DNA of 64,000 bases, taken from contig NZ_JABFHF010000003.1 in NCBI RefSeq assembly GCF_015476655.1, positions 277,482 to 341,481 of the forward strand, given 5' to 3'. Position 1 is the stretch's first letter; every line of letters starts with the position of its first letter. Under the pieces are notes generated by a model. It saw only the letters and a program-made list of their open reading frames with translations. It was not told the DNA's origin and made no database searches. This document shows positions 39,227-47,497 of the stretch, piece after piece. The stretch is from Aquiflexum lacus. Its GTDB lineage: Bacteria; Bacteroidota; Bacteroidia; Cytophagales; Cyclobacteriaceae. Position numbers and translations under genes: made by a program.

Positions 39227-40720
39227 TCAATGGCTATGACCGTGCTCCGGAATTGCTCCTGATGCAGAGGCCAATTTGATGGCGTAAGCTCCTTTGGTGA
39301 CAACCCTTTCATTTTCCTTCAGGCCTGAGAGTATATGGACATTTATACCGTCATTTCCGCCGAGCTTTACCTCTCTCTTTTGAAAACTTTCTCCCCCGGT
39401 TTGAACAAAGACATAGAAATTCCCCAATTCTTCCATAAGGGCTGAAACCGGAATGATCAAGGCATCAGGAATGGGTGATGACTTCAAATAGACTTCTGCA
39501 ATTGCGCCAGGGATTATATTGCCGATATTGTCAATTTCAAAAGTGATCGGAATGTAGGAGGAGTTTGCCGAAGCGCTTTTACCGAAGGAAACAACTTTGC
39601 CGTTCATCCTTTCTGAATCAAAAACTTTTTCATCTGAAATGATTCTAAAATTGGCAGCGGAAATTCCGGGCAGTTTGTTATAATATTTCTGAGATACATT
39701 GGCCTGAAGTAGGACTTTTTTGTTTTTACTGACCAAAGCCATTGGGAAACCCGCTTCAACATATTGACCTTCTGTGACCATGAGATTTTTCAGAAAGCCA
39801 GGGGAATTGGCGCTGATTTTTTGACCTGATCTCGAATAATTCCTGGATACTGCCTGAAAGGTGGATTCCATGTTTTCAAATTCCATCTTTGCTTGTAAAT
39901 ATTCTTTTTGCGAAATGATCCTATCCTTTACCAAAATCTCTGCTCTTTGGAATTCTGCTTTTGACAGTTCGTATTTGGCTTTGGTTTCATTGAAGTAAAC
40001 ATCAGGATTCTCCTGAGTCAGGTTGGCGCTGCTGATGGTAAAAAGGTGATCTCCAGCTTTTAATTCAGACCCGATCACTGTCTTATTCGTTGCAAACAAA
40101 ACTGCCCCATTGGAATTGGCTGTGATGACTGTTTCATCTCCCGGTGCGGGCAATACCTGACCGCTTGTTTTCAGGATTTCGCGAAATGACTCCCTCCTTA
40201 CAGGTGCATTTGAAAATTCAATGTTCCAGGTCTGATTTTTCAAATAAGTTATTTCATCACCTGAATCGCTTGGCTTTTTATACCTCGATGCAGAAACGAT
40301 GTCTGGAAAAACAGTGATATTTTCGAATCTGATGAAATCTGTAAACGAAGGCGTTTGAACCTCAAAAGTCAGATTTCCTTCTCCACTAAGTTCAGGATCC
40401 AATTCCATTTCAAAAATTCCCGGAGTTTCGGGTTTATTGGAACTGGATTTTGTTTCTTTTCCACTCATTGAAAAAACAGCATTGATTGTGCCATTTTCCA
40501 AAGGGATGAACCGCTCATTCATCAGACTGACATGGACCATCATGGTAGTGGTTTTGCCGGCAACCATGGGTTCGAAGTCGACAAACAGTTCGATGTTTTC
40601 TGAATATGCGGTCAGCGCAACGGTTTGGAATTCTTGTTCATCATGGCTATGGTCATGCGCTTGTTGGCAGGAAGCCAAAAATGCCAAACCACAGGTCAAA
40701 AGGATTTTTGCCCGATTCAT
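39227..40720 (-). CDS. periplasmic adaptor of metal efflux (CusB-like), lipoprotein with His-rich ends
   Basis: A 497-residue membrane-fusion protein. The lipobox is FLASC (Cys18), followed by the His-rich QQAHDHSHDEQ and a beta domain up to about residue 130. The usual lipoyl/hairpin/beta-barrel part follows (VITANSNGAVLFATNKTVIG, helices around KAKYELSKAEFQRAEILVKD, then barrel). The last residues are EHGHSH. His-rich termini suggest metal capture and hand-over to the pump. It is the first gene of the three-gene efflux set and lies 58 bp upstream of the pump. Confidence 0.9.
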   Translation of the reverse strand: MNRAKILLTCGLAFLASCQQAHDHSHDEQEFQTVALTAYSENIELFVDFEPMVAGKTTTMMVHVSLMNERFIPLENGTINAVFSMSGKETKSSSNKPETPGIFEMELDPELSGEGNLTFEVQTPSFTDFIRFENITVFPDIVSASRYKKPSDSGDEITYLKNQTWNIEFSNAPVRRESFREILKTSGQVLPAPGDETVITANSNGAVLFATNKTVIGSELKAGDHLFTISSANLTQENPDVYFNETKAKYELSKAEFQRAEILVKDRIISQKEYLQAKMEFENMESTFQAVSRNYSRSGQKISANSPGFLKNLMVTEGQYVEAGFPMALVSKNKKVLLQANVSQKYYNKLPGISAANFRIISDEKVFDSERMNGKVVSFGKSASANSSYIPITFEIDNIGNIIPGAIAEVYLKSSPIPDALIIPVSALMEELGNFYVFVQTGGESFQKREVKLGGNDGINVHILSGLKENERVVTKGAYAIKLASASGAIPEHGHSH

Positions 40721-40797
40721 AAAGGTTGATTTTAATGGTAACTTAAATTTTATTAAGGCCTAGTCAAAATAAATGACTCTGCTGATCTTCAAAATGA

Positions 40798-41211
40798 TCA
40801 CACCTGTGACGGTGGGGCCCTCAAACTGTCCGGTAACAGTTCAGAAATTTTGGAATAAAAAGATGTGGAATAGGGGTGGCTGTTCTTAGATATGCCAAGG
40901 AATTTTTTGTAAAGTCTTTTATTTTCGGCCACTTCGGATTCAAATTCAAATAATTGTTTTTGAACCGGTTGATCCATATGGGGGCAGGCGATACACTCTA
41001 TTCCTGCTTGACCATGTTGAATCAAGGAGAAAATATCCGAGCTGTGTTGCTTACCTGTATCATGGTCATTTCCATGATGTTGTTCACATGGATATACATG
41101 ATGACTATACATGTCCAATGGATCGTGGTGGTGATGCGGAAAAATACTATGCCCCAACAACATCGCTTGGGCTAGGGTAAGAAAAAAGATGGATATGTAC
41201 TGCTTGAACAT
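40798..41211 (-). CDS. small membrane-anchored His/Cys-rich protein upstream of the efflux operon
   Basis: A 137-residue protein with one N-terminal hydrophobic segment (FKQYISIFFLTLAQAMLLG). Next come IFPHHHHD, the histidine-dense region around YPCEQHHGNDHD, and CIACPHMD. It is the gene just upstream of the adaptor (77 bp) on the same strand. I do not recognise a named family; similar unnamed proteins often sit next to cus-type genes in Bacteroidota. Metal sensing or buffering is inferred from composition and place. The ATG at 41211 is preferred; an ATG at 41256 would add 15 residues. Confidence 0.75.
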   Translation of the reverse strand: MFKQYISIFFLTLAQAMLLGHSIFPHHHHDPLDMYSHHVYPCEQHHGNDHDTGKQHSSDIFSLIQHGQAGIECIACPHMDQPVQKQLFEFESEVAENKRLYKKFLGISKNSHPYSTSFYSKISELLPDSLRAPPSQV

Positions 41212-41438
41212 CTCAATCAAATTTAGAGAAAAAGTGGAGATTATGAACGATTTCATATTTTTATTTCACCAGATACTTAGGTGCAGATCCGGAAGCACGG
41301 ATTGCTGGAAGACCTATCTGGCAGTTTGATGAACACGTAGAGGTGTCGGAATCCTATCTTGCTCCCGGACTTGATCCATCATCCACTTGGCTGCCCTCCA
41401 AGGCCTTTACCCTTAGCTATCAATCAAGATTTTTAATT

Positions 41439-41774
41439 TTATGGGAAAGTCAATGGTTTGGAATTTTTCAAAATTTCTTTTGCTGTTTTCCAATCAGGAA
41501 ATTTGTCTGAATCTATGGTAAGGGTTTTGATTTCTTTTGCGATTTGCCCCGATTTTTTCATGGACTGAAAATGGGCGCCGCTTTTGGAAAACTCTTTCAG
41601 TGATTTTTCATCCGGCCACATAGTCATGGTATAGTGCTTCGTCCAAACCCCTTTTTTTCTCATGCCCAAGCAATTGCTTTTTTTTATTTGTCGCGTAATG
41701 GCAAGTGCTTGTTTGGATAATTTGAAAAATAAAAAGGGGCTCTTAAGTTCAAGGTAAGTGATGGTGACTTTCAT
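41439..41774 (-). CDS. DUF3291-like small protein
   Basis: A 111-residue protein starting at the ATG 41774. The text YLELKSPFLFFKLSKQALAI, CLGMRKKGVWTKHYTMTMW and WPDEKSLKEFSKSGAH follows the pattern of DUF3291/spheroidene-monooxygenase-like dimeric alpha-beta proteins, which monitor or transform small molecules but are mostly uncharacterised. Its ATG overlaps the TGA of the upstream DUF1801 gene (ATGA), so it is the last of a three-gene set with YdeI and DUF1801 proteins. Confidence 0.7.
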   Translation of the reverse strand: MKVTITYLELKSPFLFFKLSKQALAITRQIKKSNCLGMRKKGVWTKHYTMTMWPDEKSLKEFSKSGAHFQSMKKSGQIAKEIKTLTIDSDKFPDWKTAKEILKNSKPLTFP

Positions 41775-42199
41775 GATTGATTGGGATATTTCTTCAATGT
41801 AAAATCCATAGATGCTTTGACTAAGTCTATCAGGACCTCTATATTGATGTCTTCCAATTTGTTGACATACAAACAACTTTTTCCGTTTTTGAATTTTCCC
41901 AGTTTTGAAAGAATTGAGGCATGCTGACCTTCAATGTCACATGACAAATAAAGGGATATGGCATTTTTTCTCGGGGAAAAGCCAATTAATAGAAAATCCC
42001 CCTCTCTGCCGCTTGCATATTTATAATGATAGCTGCCAAAGCCAATAATGCTATCTCCCCACATTTTGGGTTCAAATCCTGAAACCTCCTGAAATAACTT
42101 CAGCAACTCAAAACTGTCCTGCCTTTTCTTTTGATCCTCAACAGCGTTGATAAAATCTTCAACCGATTTTTCTGTCTCTTTGGTTTTGTTTTCTGTCAT
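41771..42199 (-). CDS. DUF1801 domain protein
   Basis: A 142-residue protein. SVEDFINAVEDQKKRQDSFE, the core MWGDSIIGFGSYHYKYASG and GFSPRKNAISLYL are hallmarks of DUF1801 (YdhG-like, iron-chaperone-fold) proteins. The ATG at 42199 gives the family's usual start (MTENKTKETEKS); an earlier ATG at 42223 would overlap the YdeI gene by 17 bases. Function is unknown. The upstream YdeI-type gene ends seven bases before it. Confidence 0.85.
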   Translation of the reverse strand: MTENKTKETEKSVEDFINAVEDQKKRQDSFELLKLFQEVSGFEPKMWGDSIIGFGSYHYKYASGREGDFLLIGFSPRKNAISLYLSCDIEGQHASILSKLGKFKNGKSCLYVNKLEDINIEVLIDLVKASMDFTLKKYPNQS

Positions 42200-42206
42200 G
42201 ACCAAG

Positions 42207-42761
42207 TTATTTGTATTTGTCATTCAGTCCTTTACCTTCCAAAATCATCGGCTTGATTTTTTCCAAACGGGAGATTTTTGTTTCCTCCCTTTTGGATTCC
42301 TGAATATGGAGCGCATATTCTTTTTGCTTGCCGGGGCTGAGTTTGAAGAAACTATCTTTCAATTCAGCATCTTCTTCGAAAGCCTTTTGAAGTAATTCGG
42401 GGATTTCAAATTTGGCAGACCTATCAGGAACCAATCTTTTCCCTGCCTTTTCATTGGCTATTGCTTCCAGGAGATAGGAATAAATCTGATCGGGATTGAT
42501 TTCGTCCTTACTTGTAAATCTCCATTGTCTCAACGCTTTGGTTTTTCCTTCTTGGGCATTCACAAAGACATTCAAAGGATCAGACATAAACACGCCATTG
42601 TAAAACCAAATTCCTATATATGCCTTAAAAGGAGCAATACCAATGATATTCTGTCCATTCAGGGTATATACATCTATACCCCATTTGATCGCGTGCTGCA
42701 GTTCAGTTTTTTCCACAACGGATTTTATCAATTCAATTTCTTCCTGCCAGTGGGTTGTCAT
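42207..42761 (-). CDS. YdeI/OmpD-associated family protein
   Basis: A 184-residue protein combining an N-terminal DUF1801-like part (LQHAIKWGIDVYTLNGQNII) and a C-terminal YdeI-type helical part (FEEDAELKDSFFKLSPGKQK, ALHIQESKREETKISRLEK). In Bacillus and enterics YdeI-like proteins are tied to stress or peptide resistance, but the reaction is unknown. First gene of the three small-protein set on the minus strand. Confidence 0.85.
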   Translation of the reverse strand: MTTHWQEEIELIKSVVEKTELQHAIKWGIDVYTLNGQNIIGIAPFKAYIGIWFYNGVFMSDPLNVFVNAQEGKTKALRQWRFTSKDEINPDQIYSYLLEAIANEKAGKRLVPDRSAKFEIPELLQKAFEEDAELKDSFFKLSPGKQKEYALHIQESKREETKISRLEKIKPMILEGKGLNDKYK

Positions 42762-42899
42762 AGTTGATTGGGTTGAATGGGTTTATTCGAAATTAAGGAT
42801 TTTAAGGGAAAAACATAAATCAAAACTGGAAAGCTTAAAATCCCAAGGTAAATTTATTTCGGGGAAGAAAAATTCAGGTGAAAAAGTATTTAAATTAGG

Positions 42900-43100
42900 T
42901 TAAGGCCAATTATTGATAGGAACGATAAAGTCAGCAGCAACCCATTTGGAATCCAATTCATTTTTTGCCTTTCTAGCGATCTCCAATGGTTCAAAGCCTG
43001 TTATTACGTCTTTTACTACAAACCTTTGGGTCAGGCTTGTTGATCCTTCCCATTCTAATCCGTTTTCTAATTGGATTTGGGTTTCTTTTTTCAAAGTCAT
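42900..43100 (-). CDS. short hypothetical protein
   Basis: A 66-residue soluble, charged protein from the ATG at 43100. No motif is recognised. The composition and codon use resemble coding DNA (for example FEPLEIARKAKNELDSKWVA), and the end FIVPINNWP could be a real C-terminus. It may be the tail of a larger, lost gene. Confidence 0.4.
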   Translation of the reverse strand: MTLKKETQIQLENGLEWEGSTSLTQRFVVKDVITGFEPLEIARKAKNELDSKWVAADFIVPINNWP

Positions 43101-43166
43101 TAAATTCCACAAATACAACACCAGTCGGTTTAGTTTATGCCGGCTACGGTATTCGAAACCGAATTT

Positions 43167-43547
43167 TCATTTAGCTATTTTATAAATGTTTGTCTGTGGC
43201 CATATTGAATTTGCTTGCCATATTCCTAATGTGTCTGAATTGATACCATATCCAAAAACAATTTCGGAATCTTGAATTCTAAATATTCTGAAGTTATCAT
43301 TTGTCTCAAAAACAACATCAAGTTCTGTAATAATCATTCTGCTATTATTCTTAATAATTAGTTTCCCTTCTCTTGTAAAAGTATAGTAGTGTGTTGAATC
43401 AACGTCCAGTGGAGTTATAGGTCTTCCCCTTGTGTCAAAGGTTGTCTTTACCCACTGCCATTCGTTATAAATGTCATAAACCGGTGTAACATCGTCCTCG
43501 CACGATATCATTATGAGTAGAATTAAAATTCCTAAAGTCCTTTTCAT
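43167..43547 (-). CDS. small hypothetical lipoprotein
   Basis: A 126-residue lipoprotein with lipobox IMISC near residue 16, followed by EDDVTPVYDIYNEWQWVKTT. The phrase around EWQWVKTTFDTRG and the later beta strands (KLIIKNNSRMIITELDVVFE) resemble small lipocalin-like Bacteroidota lipoproteins that begin with a WxW motif. Function unknown. It stands alone between gaps. Confidence 0.65.
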   Translation of the reverse strand: MKRTLGILILLIMISCEDDVTPVYDIYNEWQWVKTTFDTRGRPITPLDVDSTHYYTFTREGKLIIKNNSRMIITELDVVFETNDNFRIFRIQDSEIVFGYGINSDTLGIWQANSIWPQTNIYKIAK

Positions 43548-43645
43548 TTTTTCAAATTTGCCACTATTAATAGGATACTTATACGTTCGGAAAAGTTGGA
43601 GTATTAATCTAATATTTTTAAACTTCTCTATAAATCGTTTAATTG

Positions 43646-43807
43646 TCAGAGTTGCATTTTGGGGCTTGCCAGCAGCCTAGGGGTAAAAGAAATATTTTCA
43701 TAAAGAAAACTTTCCTGACAGGATTCATCAAGAAGCTCGCTGTCATTTGCACAGGAAGAAATTATTATCAATGTCAAAATGAAGAAGCTCCTTATCATAA
43801 CTAACAT
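43646..43807 (-). CDS. very small lipoprotein downstream of the serpin
   Basis: A 53-residue product from the ATG at 43807, four bases after the serpin stop. It has a lipobox IISSC near residue 19 and a 34-residue tail with one further Cys (ELLDESCQESFLYENISF). Translation is probably coupled to the serpin. Short lipoproteins of this kind are often missed; function unknown. A second in-frame ATG three codons on is also possible. Confidence 0.5.
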   Translation of the reverse strand: MLVMIRSFFILTLIIISSCANDSELLDESCQESFLYENISFTPRLLASPKMQL

Positions 43808-43811
43808 AACA

Positions 43812-45053
43812 TCAAAGTTTTGAAGGATCACCCAATTTTCCCATAAACAAAATCGCACCACTGTGTTTTTCCTGAATAAAGAAAATGAAAGGTTTATCCA
43901 ATACAATGACACTTGGAATAGGTGGCGCTGATGTTCTTTCGACTACTACTTCCACTATTGTAGCTGCTGCCGCCTCACTACCTTTTTCATCTACTTCAAT
44001 CATGGCATCATGGATCACCCTTGAAATTTTCAGGTCATCAGTGGGATTGGAAAACAATTTGGTGAAGTTATCGGGATGGAAGGAAAAAGGTCTGACTAAT
44101 CCCATTGCTATCAAGTCATCTTTCATGTTTGCCATTTTGTACTTCATCTTGAATTTCGGCATTTTGAGGATGAAATTTCTTTCTTGGGCATCCTTTCTCC
44201 ACATGTCAAGGTTGCCCAAATTCAGATATTGGCTTACCTGATCAAGATTTCCTTCTTGATTGTAAAGAATTCCCATAGCGTATTGTCCTGTGGAATAGGG
44301 GATTTCAAAGTAGTGGTATCCGCTCCCAGAATAGCTTCTAAATGCGGAAGGTTTATCCAAGTCCATCATGTCTACCTGAACAGCATTTCCGGGACTGGGA
44401 TAAAAGTTTTCCTTTTTTGTTTTTGAAGCAACAAATTGATACTTCCAATCAGCCTTGAAGTAAATGGCATTTACTAGGTACATGACGGCATTGGAGGGGA
44501 TTTCATCCAACATGTCTTTGATCAGGTTGTTGGTTTTCTGGGCTATCCAGTTGTTGATGATATTGACTGAATTGGGATTCAGCATATCAAGCCCGGCTAT
44601 TTCAGCATTGTAGTATTCCCTCGCTGTATCTTTGAAAGGCACCTGCACCTGATACTCCTGCTTGTACCAAATGGCATTGGCAATGGCCAGTTTCACTTTA
44701 GGGTCGACTTGTAGCAAAAATTCAGTCAGTTCTTTGGAACCGCGATTGGCATCATCCAAACTCATCCCCTCATACCTCAGGAGATCAACAAATTCTTGGA
44801 GAACTTCCCCCTCATTCCCATTCATGGTCATGGAGAGGGCCTGATGGATGCTATAAGGACTATAGAACTGATTGGGTTCTTCGGGGTCGTTTAGCTGCGC
44901 GAAAAGATCAAGGGCGAATTTGGTACTTGAATTGGCCAGTTCTTTTTCATAAGTGGCCAATGTCCTCAAATTTGCTTCTGCAGGTTTAAATTCTTCGGAA
45001 GGCACACAGGCAAAGAAAAATAATGAAAAGAGGGGCAGGAGCAGTTTTTTCAT
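43812..45053 (-). CDS. serpin-family lipoprotein (serine/cysteine protease inhibitor)
   Basis: A 413-residue serpin with lipobox FFFAC near residue 16, so it should be anchored to a membrane. Serpin hallmarks include NAIWYKQEYQV, NNWIAQKTNNLI, LVNAIYFKADWK and the C-terminal DKPFIFFIQEKHSGAILFMG. The hinge of the reactive-centre loop, EKGSEAAAATIVEV, has the small residues needed for loop insertion, so it is likely inhibitory. The scissile bond would fall near VVERTSAP, suggesting a Glu-Arg or Arg-Thr P1-P1' pair; the exact register is not certain. Target protease unknown. Bacterial serpins are patchy and often acquired by transfer. Confidence 0.93.
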   Translation of the reverse strand: MKKLLLPLFSLFFFACVPSEEFKPAEANLRTLATYEKELANSSTKFALDLFAQLNDPEEPNQFYSPYSIHQALSMTMNGNEGEVLQEFVDLLRYEGMSLDDANRGSKELTEFLLQVDPKVKLAIANAIWYKQEYQVQVPFKDTAREYYNAEIAGLDMLNPNSVNIINNWIAQKTNNLIKDMLDEIPSNAVMYLVNAIYFKADWKYQFVASKTKKENFYPSPGNAVQVDMMDLDKPSAFRSYSGSGYHYFEIPYSTGQYAMGILYNQEGNLDQVSQYLNLGNLDMWRKDAQERNFILKMPKFKMKYKMANMKDDLIAMGLVRPFSFHPDNFTKLFSNPTDDLKISRVIHDAMIEVDEKGSEAAAATIVEVVVERTSAPPIPSVIVLDKPFIFFIQEKHSGAILFMGKLGDPSKL

Positions 45054-45175
45054 AGTTTGTGCATTTATTAGACTCTACGTAGAATAGTGGTAAAACGCGA
45101 CAAAAAAATCTAATAATCATAAAAAAAATTGAACTGACCTCATTTGATTTTAATCACCAAAATAAAAATAAATGG

Positions 45176-45328
45176 GCCTCGTCCGCGATAGCTATCGGGA
45201 TCGGCCACCGGGATCGTCTTTTGGAGAGGTGGGGTGTGGGAAAAGCGGCGGCGCCGCTTTTCCCACACCCCACCTCAATTAACCAAATTATCCGTTCCCC
45301 GATTCCGATAGCTATCGGAACGAGGGGC
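45176..45328. repeat. nested composite palindrome with a 24-bp perfect stem
   Basis: The outer arms GCCTCGTCCGCGATAGCTAT (45176 on) and the matching right arm (45299-45328, with CGATAGCTATCGGAACGAGG) are inverted copies. Inside, 45226-45249 and 45253-45276 form a perfect 24-bp stem (arm starts GAGGTGGGGTGTGGG, ends AAAAGCGGC) with a GGC loop. The GC-rich stem contrasts with the surroundings. The self-complementary GATAGCTATC appears in both outer arms. It is a non-coding palindromic element of unknown mobility; a shorter relative is at 23369. Confidence 0.8.
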
Positions 45329-45381
45329 AATTTCTAATTCTGTCATTGGTAGTTATGAAAATTGGCATTTATAGAAAGGAA

Positions 45382-45459
45382 ATGACATCAAAAAGGGCGT
45401 CATTCCGAGTCTTTAACATTTGGTAAATGTTCAGAATGGGTAATGACATCAAGAAGGGC
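45382..45459. repeat. 17-bp direct repeat pair
   Basis: ATGACATCAAAAAGGGC (45382-45398) and ATGACATCAAGAAGGGC (45443-45459) differ in one base and lie 61 bp apart in the gap between the palindrome and metZ. No gene is present in 45329-45574; the right copy is followed by GTAGACCTCTCCTGACGTCG, a GC-richer stretch that looks like another dispersed repeat. Confidence 0.5.
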
Positions 45460-45574
45460 AGTAGACCTCTCCTGACGTCGAGGTGACAAGGCAAAGTTTT
45501 TTATAGACTTGAATGCTTTTTGTAGTTCAAAACCATCCAATTATAAATCTGTCAATGGTAACTTTGAGAAAATC

Positions 45575-46744
45575 CTATTTGGAGGTATCCAACGCCCTTT
45601 CTACATCCTGAATGATGTCTTCATAATGCTCTAAGCCAACTGACAACCTTACCAATCCATCAGTAATGCCAACATTTGCCCTTTCTTCCTCACTCAACTT
45701 GCTGTGGGTCGTAGAAGCAGGATGGGTGATGATGCTCCTGCTATCTCCCAAGTTAGCCGTGACAGAAATCATCTGTAAGCCATCAATAAAGCGCTGTGCT
45801 CTTTGGATTCCTCCCTTTACAGTCAAAGTAATAATTCCTCCGCCCTGCGACATTTGTTTTTTTGCCAGTTCAAATTGGGGGTGGGAGGGGAGGAAGGGGT
45901 ATTTCACAAATTCTATCTCTTTGTTGCCTTCAAAATATTCAGCAACTTTTAGGGCATTGCCACAATGTCTATCCATTCTGACAGCCAATGTCTCCATGCT
46001 TTTTGCAAGTATCCATGCATTGAAAGGGGAGATGGAAGGGCCGGTATGTCTTGTAAAGAACTGTACTTCTTTGATCAATTCCTGTTTCCCCAAGATCAAT
46101 CCACCCAAAACCCTGCCTTGTCCGTCAATGTATTTGGTTGCTGAATGGGTCACAATATGCGCTCCCCATTTTGCAGGTTGTTGCAGGTAAGGAGTAGCAA
46201 AACAATTGTCCACCACCAAAATCAGATTATGCGCTGCTGCAAACTTTCCTGCCCATTCCAGGTCAATGATTTCCAAACCGGGATTGGAGGGGGTTTCTAT
46301 AAAGAGCATTTTGGTGTTTGGCTTGACCAGCTTTTCCCAATTGGCCGTATCAGAAATATCTCCATAGGTTGATGTAATTCCCCATTTTGGAAATACCCTT
46401 GTCAGCAATTGATGTGTCGACCCAAACAATGAACGGGAAGCAAGGATATGGTCTCCCTGTTGCAAAAGTGAAGCTATGCTGCCAAACATGGCTGCCATTC
46501 CGGATGCAGTAGCTATTCCGTCCTCCGTCCCTTCTGCGGCACATACTTTCTGGATCAGGTCAGAAGAATTGGGATTCGCATACCTGGAATAGATATTCCC
46601 TTCGATTTCATCGGCAAACATCTGTCTCGCCTCTTCAGCAGAATCAAAAGTAAAGCTAGAACTTAAATACAATGGAGCAGAATGCTCCTTATGATTGGAT
46701 TTGGAGGAGGCTATTCGGATGGCGTCAGTTTCAAAATGGGACAT
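45575..46744 (-). CDS. metZ: O-succinylhomoserine sulfhydrylase-type trans-sulfuration enzyme
   Basis: A 389-residue PLP enzyme of the Cys/Met metabolism family. YSRYANPNSSDLIQKVCAAE, the PLP-lysine motif SATKYIDGQGRVLGG (Lys in ATKY), and THPASTTHSKLSEEERANVG are family signatures. The form with HPASTTH and GQGRVLGG fits O-succinylhomoserine (or O-acetylhomoserine) sulfhydrylase that makes homocysteine directly from sulfide. A SAM riboswitch on the same strand 450 bp upstream fits a methionine gene. Cystathionine gamma-synthase is the main alternative. Confidence 0.87.
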   Translation of the reverse strand: MSHFETDAIRIASSKSNHKEHSAPLYLSSSFTFDSAEEARQMFADEIEGNIYSRYANPNSSDLIQKVCAAEGTEDGIATASGMAAMFGSIASLLQQGDHILASRSLFGSTHQLLTRVFPKWGITSTYGDISDTANWEKLVKPNTKMLFIETPSNPGLEIIDLEWAGKFAAAHNLILVVDNCFATPYLQQPAKWGAHIVTHSATKYIDGQGRVLGGLILGKQELIKEVQFFTRHTGPSISPFNAWILAKSMETLAVRMDRHCGNALKVAEYFEGNKEIEFVKYPFLPSHPQFELAKKQMSQGGGIITLTVKGGIQRAQRFIDGLQMISVTANLGDSRSIITHPASTTHSKLSEEERANVGITDGLVRLSVGLEHYEDIIQDVERALDTSK

Positions 46745-46800
46745 TTAAGTTTTGTTTAATGGTTAATTTCGCAGATTCCGAACGAATTTGCGATTCGGGA

Positions 46801-46855
46801 TGGTTGAAATAGGGTAGAAATAAAGTAGAAATATGGTTGAAATAAAATGGAAATA
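46801..46855. repeat. 11-bp tandem repeat in the metZ leader
   Basis: Five adjacent units: TGGTTGAAATA, GGGTAGAAATA, AAGTAGAAATA, TGGTTGAAATA, AAATGGAAATA. Further units of the same period (GATATTGATA, GATATTTCATT, GAAATATATGA) continue to about 46960 after a CCCGA/TCGGG hairpin. The phase of A-tracts every 11 bases suggests bent DNA; it also generates spurious long frames on the minus strand. It lies between the riboswitch and metZ. Confidence 0.75.
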
Positions 46856-47090
46856 GATACTTGTAGATAACTCGTCCCGATTTTTTCGGGATTGGATATT
46901 GATAGATATTTCATTGAAATATATGAGAAATAAAAGTAGTAAGACGGTAGAAATAGTAGCAAATAGTGATCCCAAAAGCAGTAGCAAATCTGGATTTGGC
47001 CGTAATAAAAAGTGGTTAAATGAGATTTTTTGACAGAAATGTTATTTGCAAGAGAAGTTATTTTCTTTATATCAATACCCGGAAAATGGC

Positions 47091-47132
47091 TGGTCTCCCA
47101 ACTCTTGGTACATTGTACTTTGTACTTGGTAC
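47091..47132 (-). repeat. degenerate 7-bp repeat tract (site D)
   Basis: Read on the minus strand: GTACCAA, GTACAAA, GTACAAT, GTACCAA, GAGTTGG, GAGACCA, all starting with G. The unit type GTACnAA also opens the array at 32381. The tract lies in the metZ leader between the riboswitch and the 11-bp repeat. Confidence 0.75.
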
Positions 47133-47197
47133 AAATTCCTAAAGACGAAACAATTTCTTTAAATAACGTGTAAATCTGTGCAGATGGCATAATTTCC

Positions 47198-47305
47198 AAT
47201 TTATAGTCCCCGATTAGCCGGGCAGGTTTTGGCACCTTTCCCGATGTGTCGGGGTGGTTGCCAGAGGGTCTTCGAGCCTGTTCTCTCACCTCTTCTTTAT
47301 AAATC
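47198..47305 (-). promoter_or_regulatory. SAM-I (S-box) riboswitch
   Basis: On the minus strand P1 pairs GATTTATA (47298-47305) with TATAAATT (47198-47205). Between them are the conserved pieces GAGGTGAGAGAACAGGCTCG, then ACCCTCTGGCAACC, a P3 hairpin CCCGACACATCGGG, and AAAGGTGCCAAAACCTGC. These match the class I S-adenosylmethionine aptamer. It should repress methionine genes when SAM is high. The nearest downstream gene on its strand is metZ, whose ATG is about 450 bases away. No clear terminator or anti-terminator directly follows the aptamer. Confidence 0.88.
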
Positions 47306-47497
47306 AGTTTCCTGAAGTGAATGCAAAGTAAGTTTTCAAAAAGTGGATTTCAAAAGATTATCCAGAATACTTTTTTATCGAAGGGAAATATGGTGAAATA
47401 AAATTAGAGATTGCCACGTCGCACGATGGAATACCTCAATTATTAAGTTTAATGGAAGTGCTCCTCCTACCAACGGCAGGCAGGCGCAATGACGGGC

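Noticed and set aside
46756..47289. Long minus-strand open frame of 177 codons between metZ and the riboswitch
   Set aside because: It runs through the SAM aptamer, a heptad tract and the 11-bp repeats; the translated text is repeat-derived (FQPYFYFIS) and has no protein-like character.
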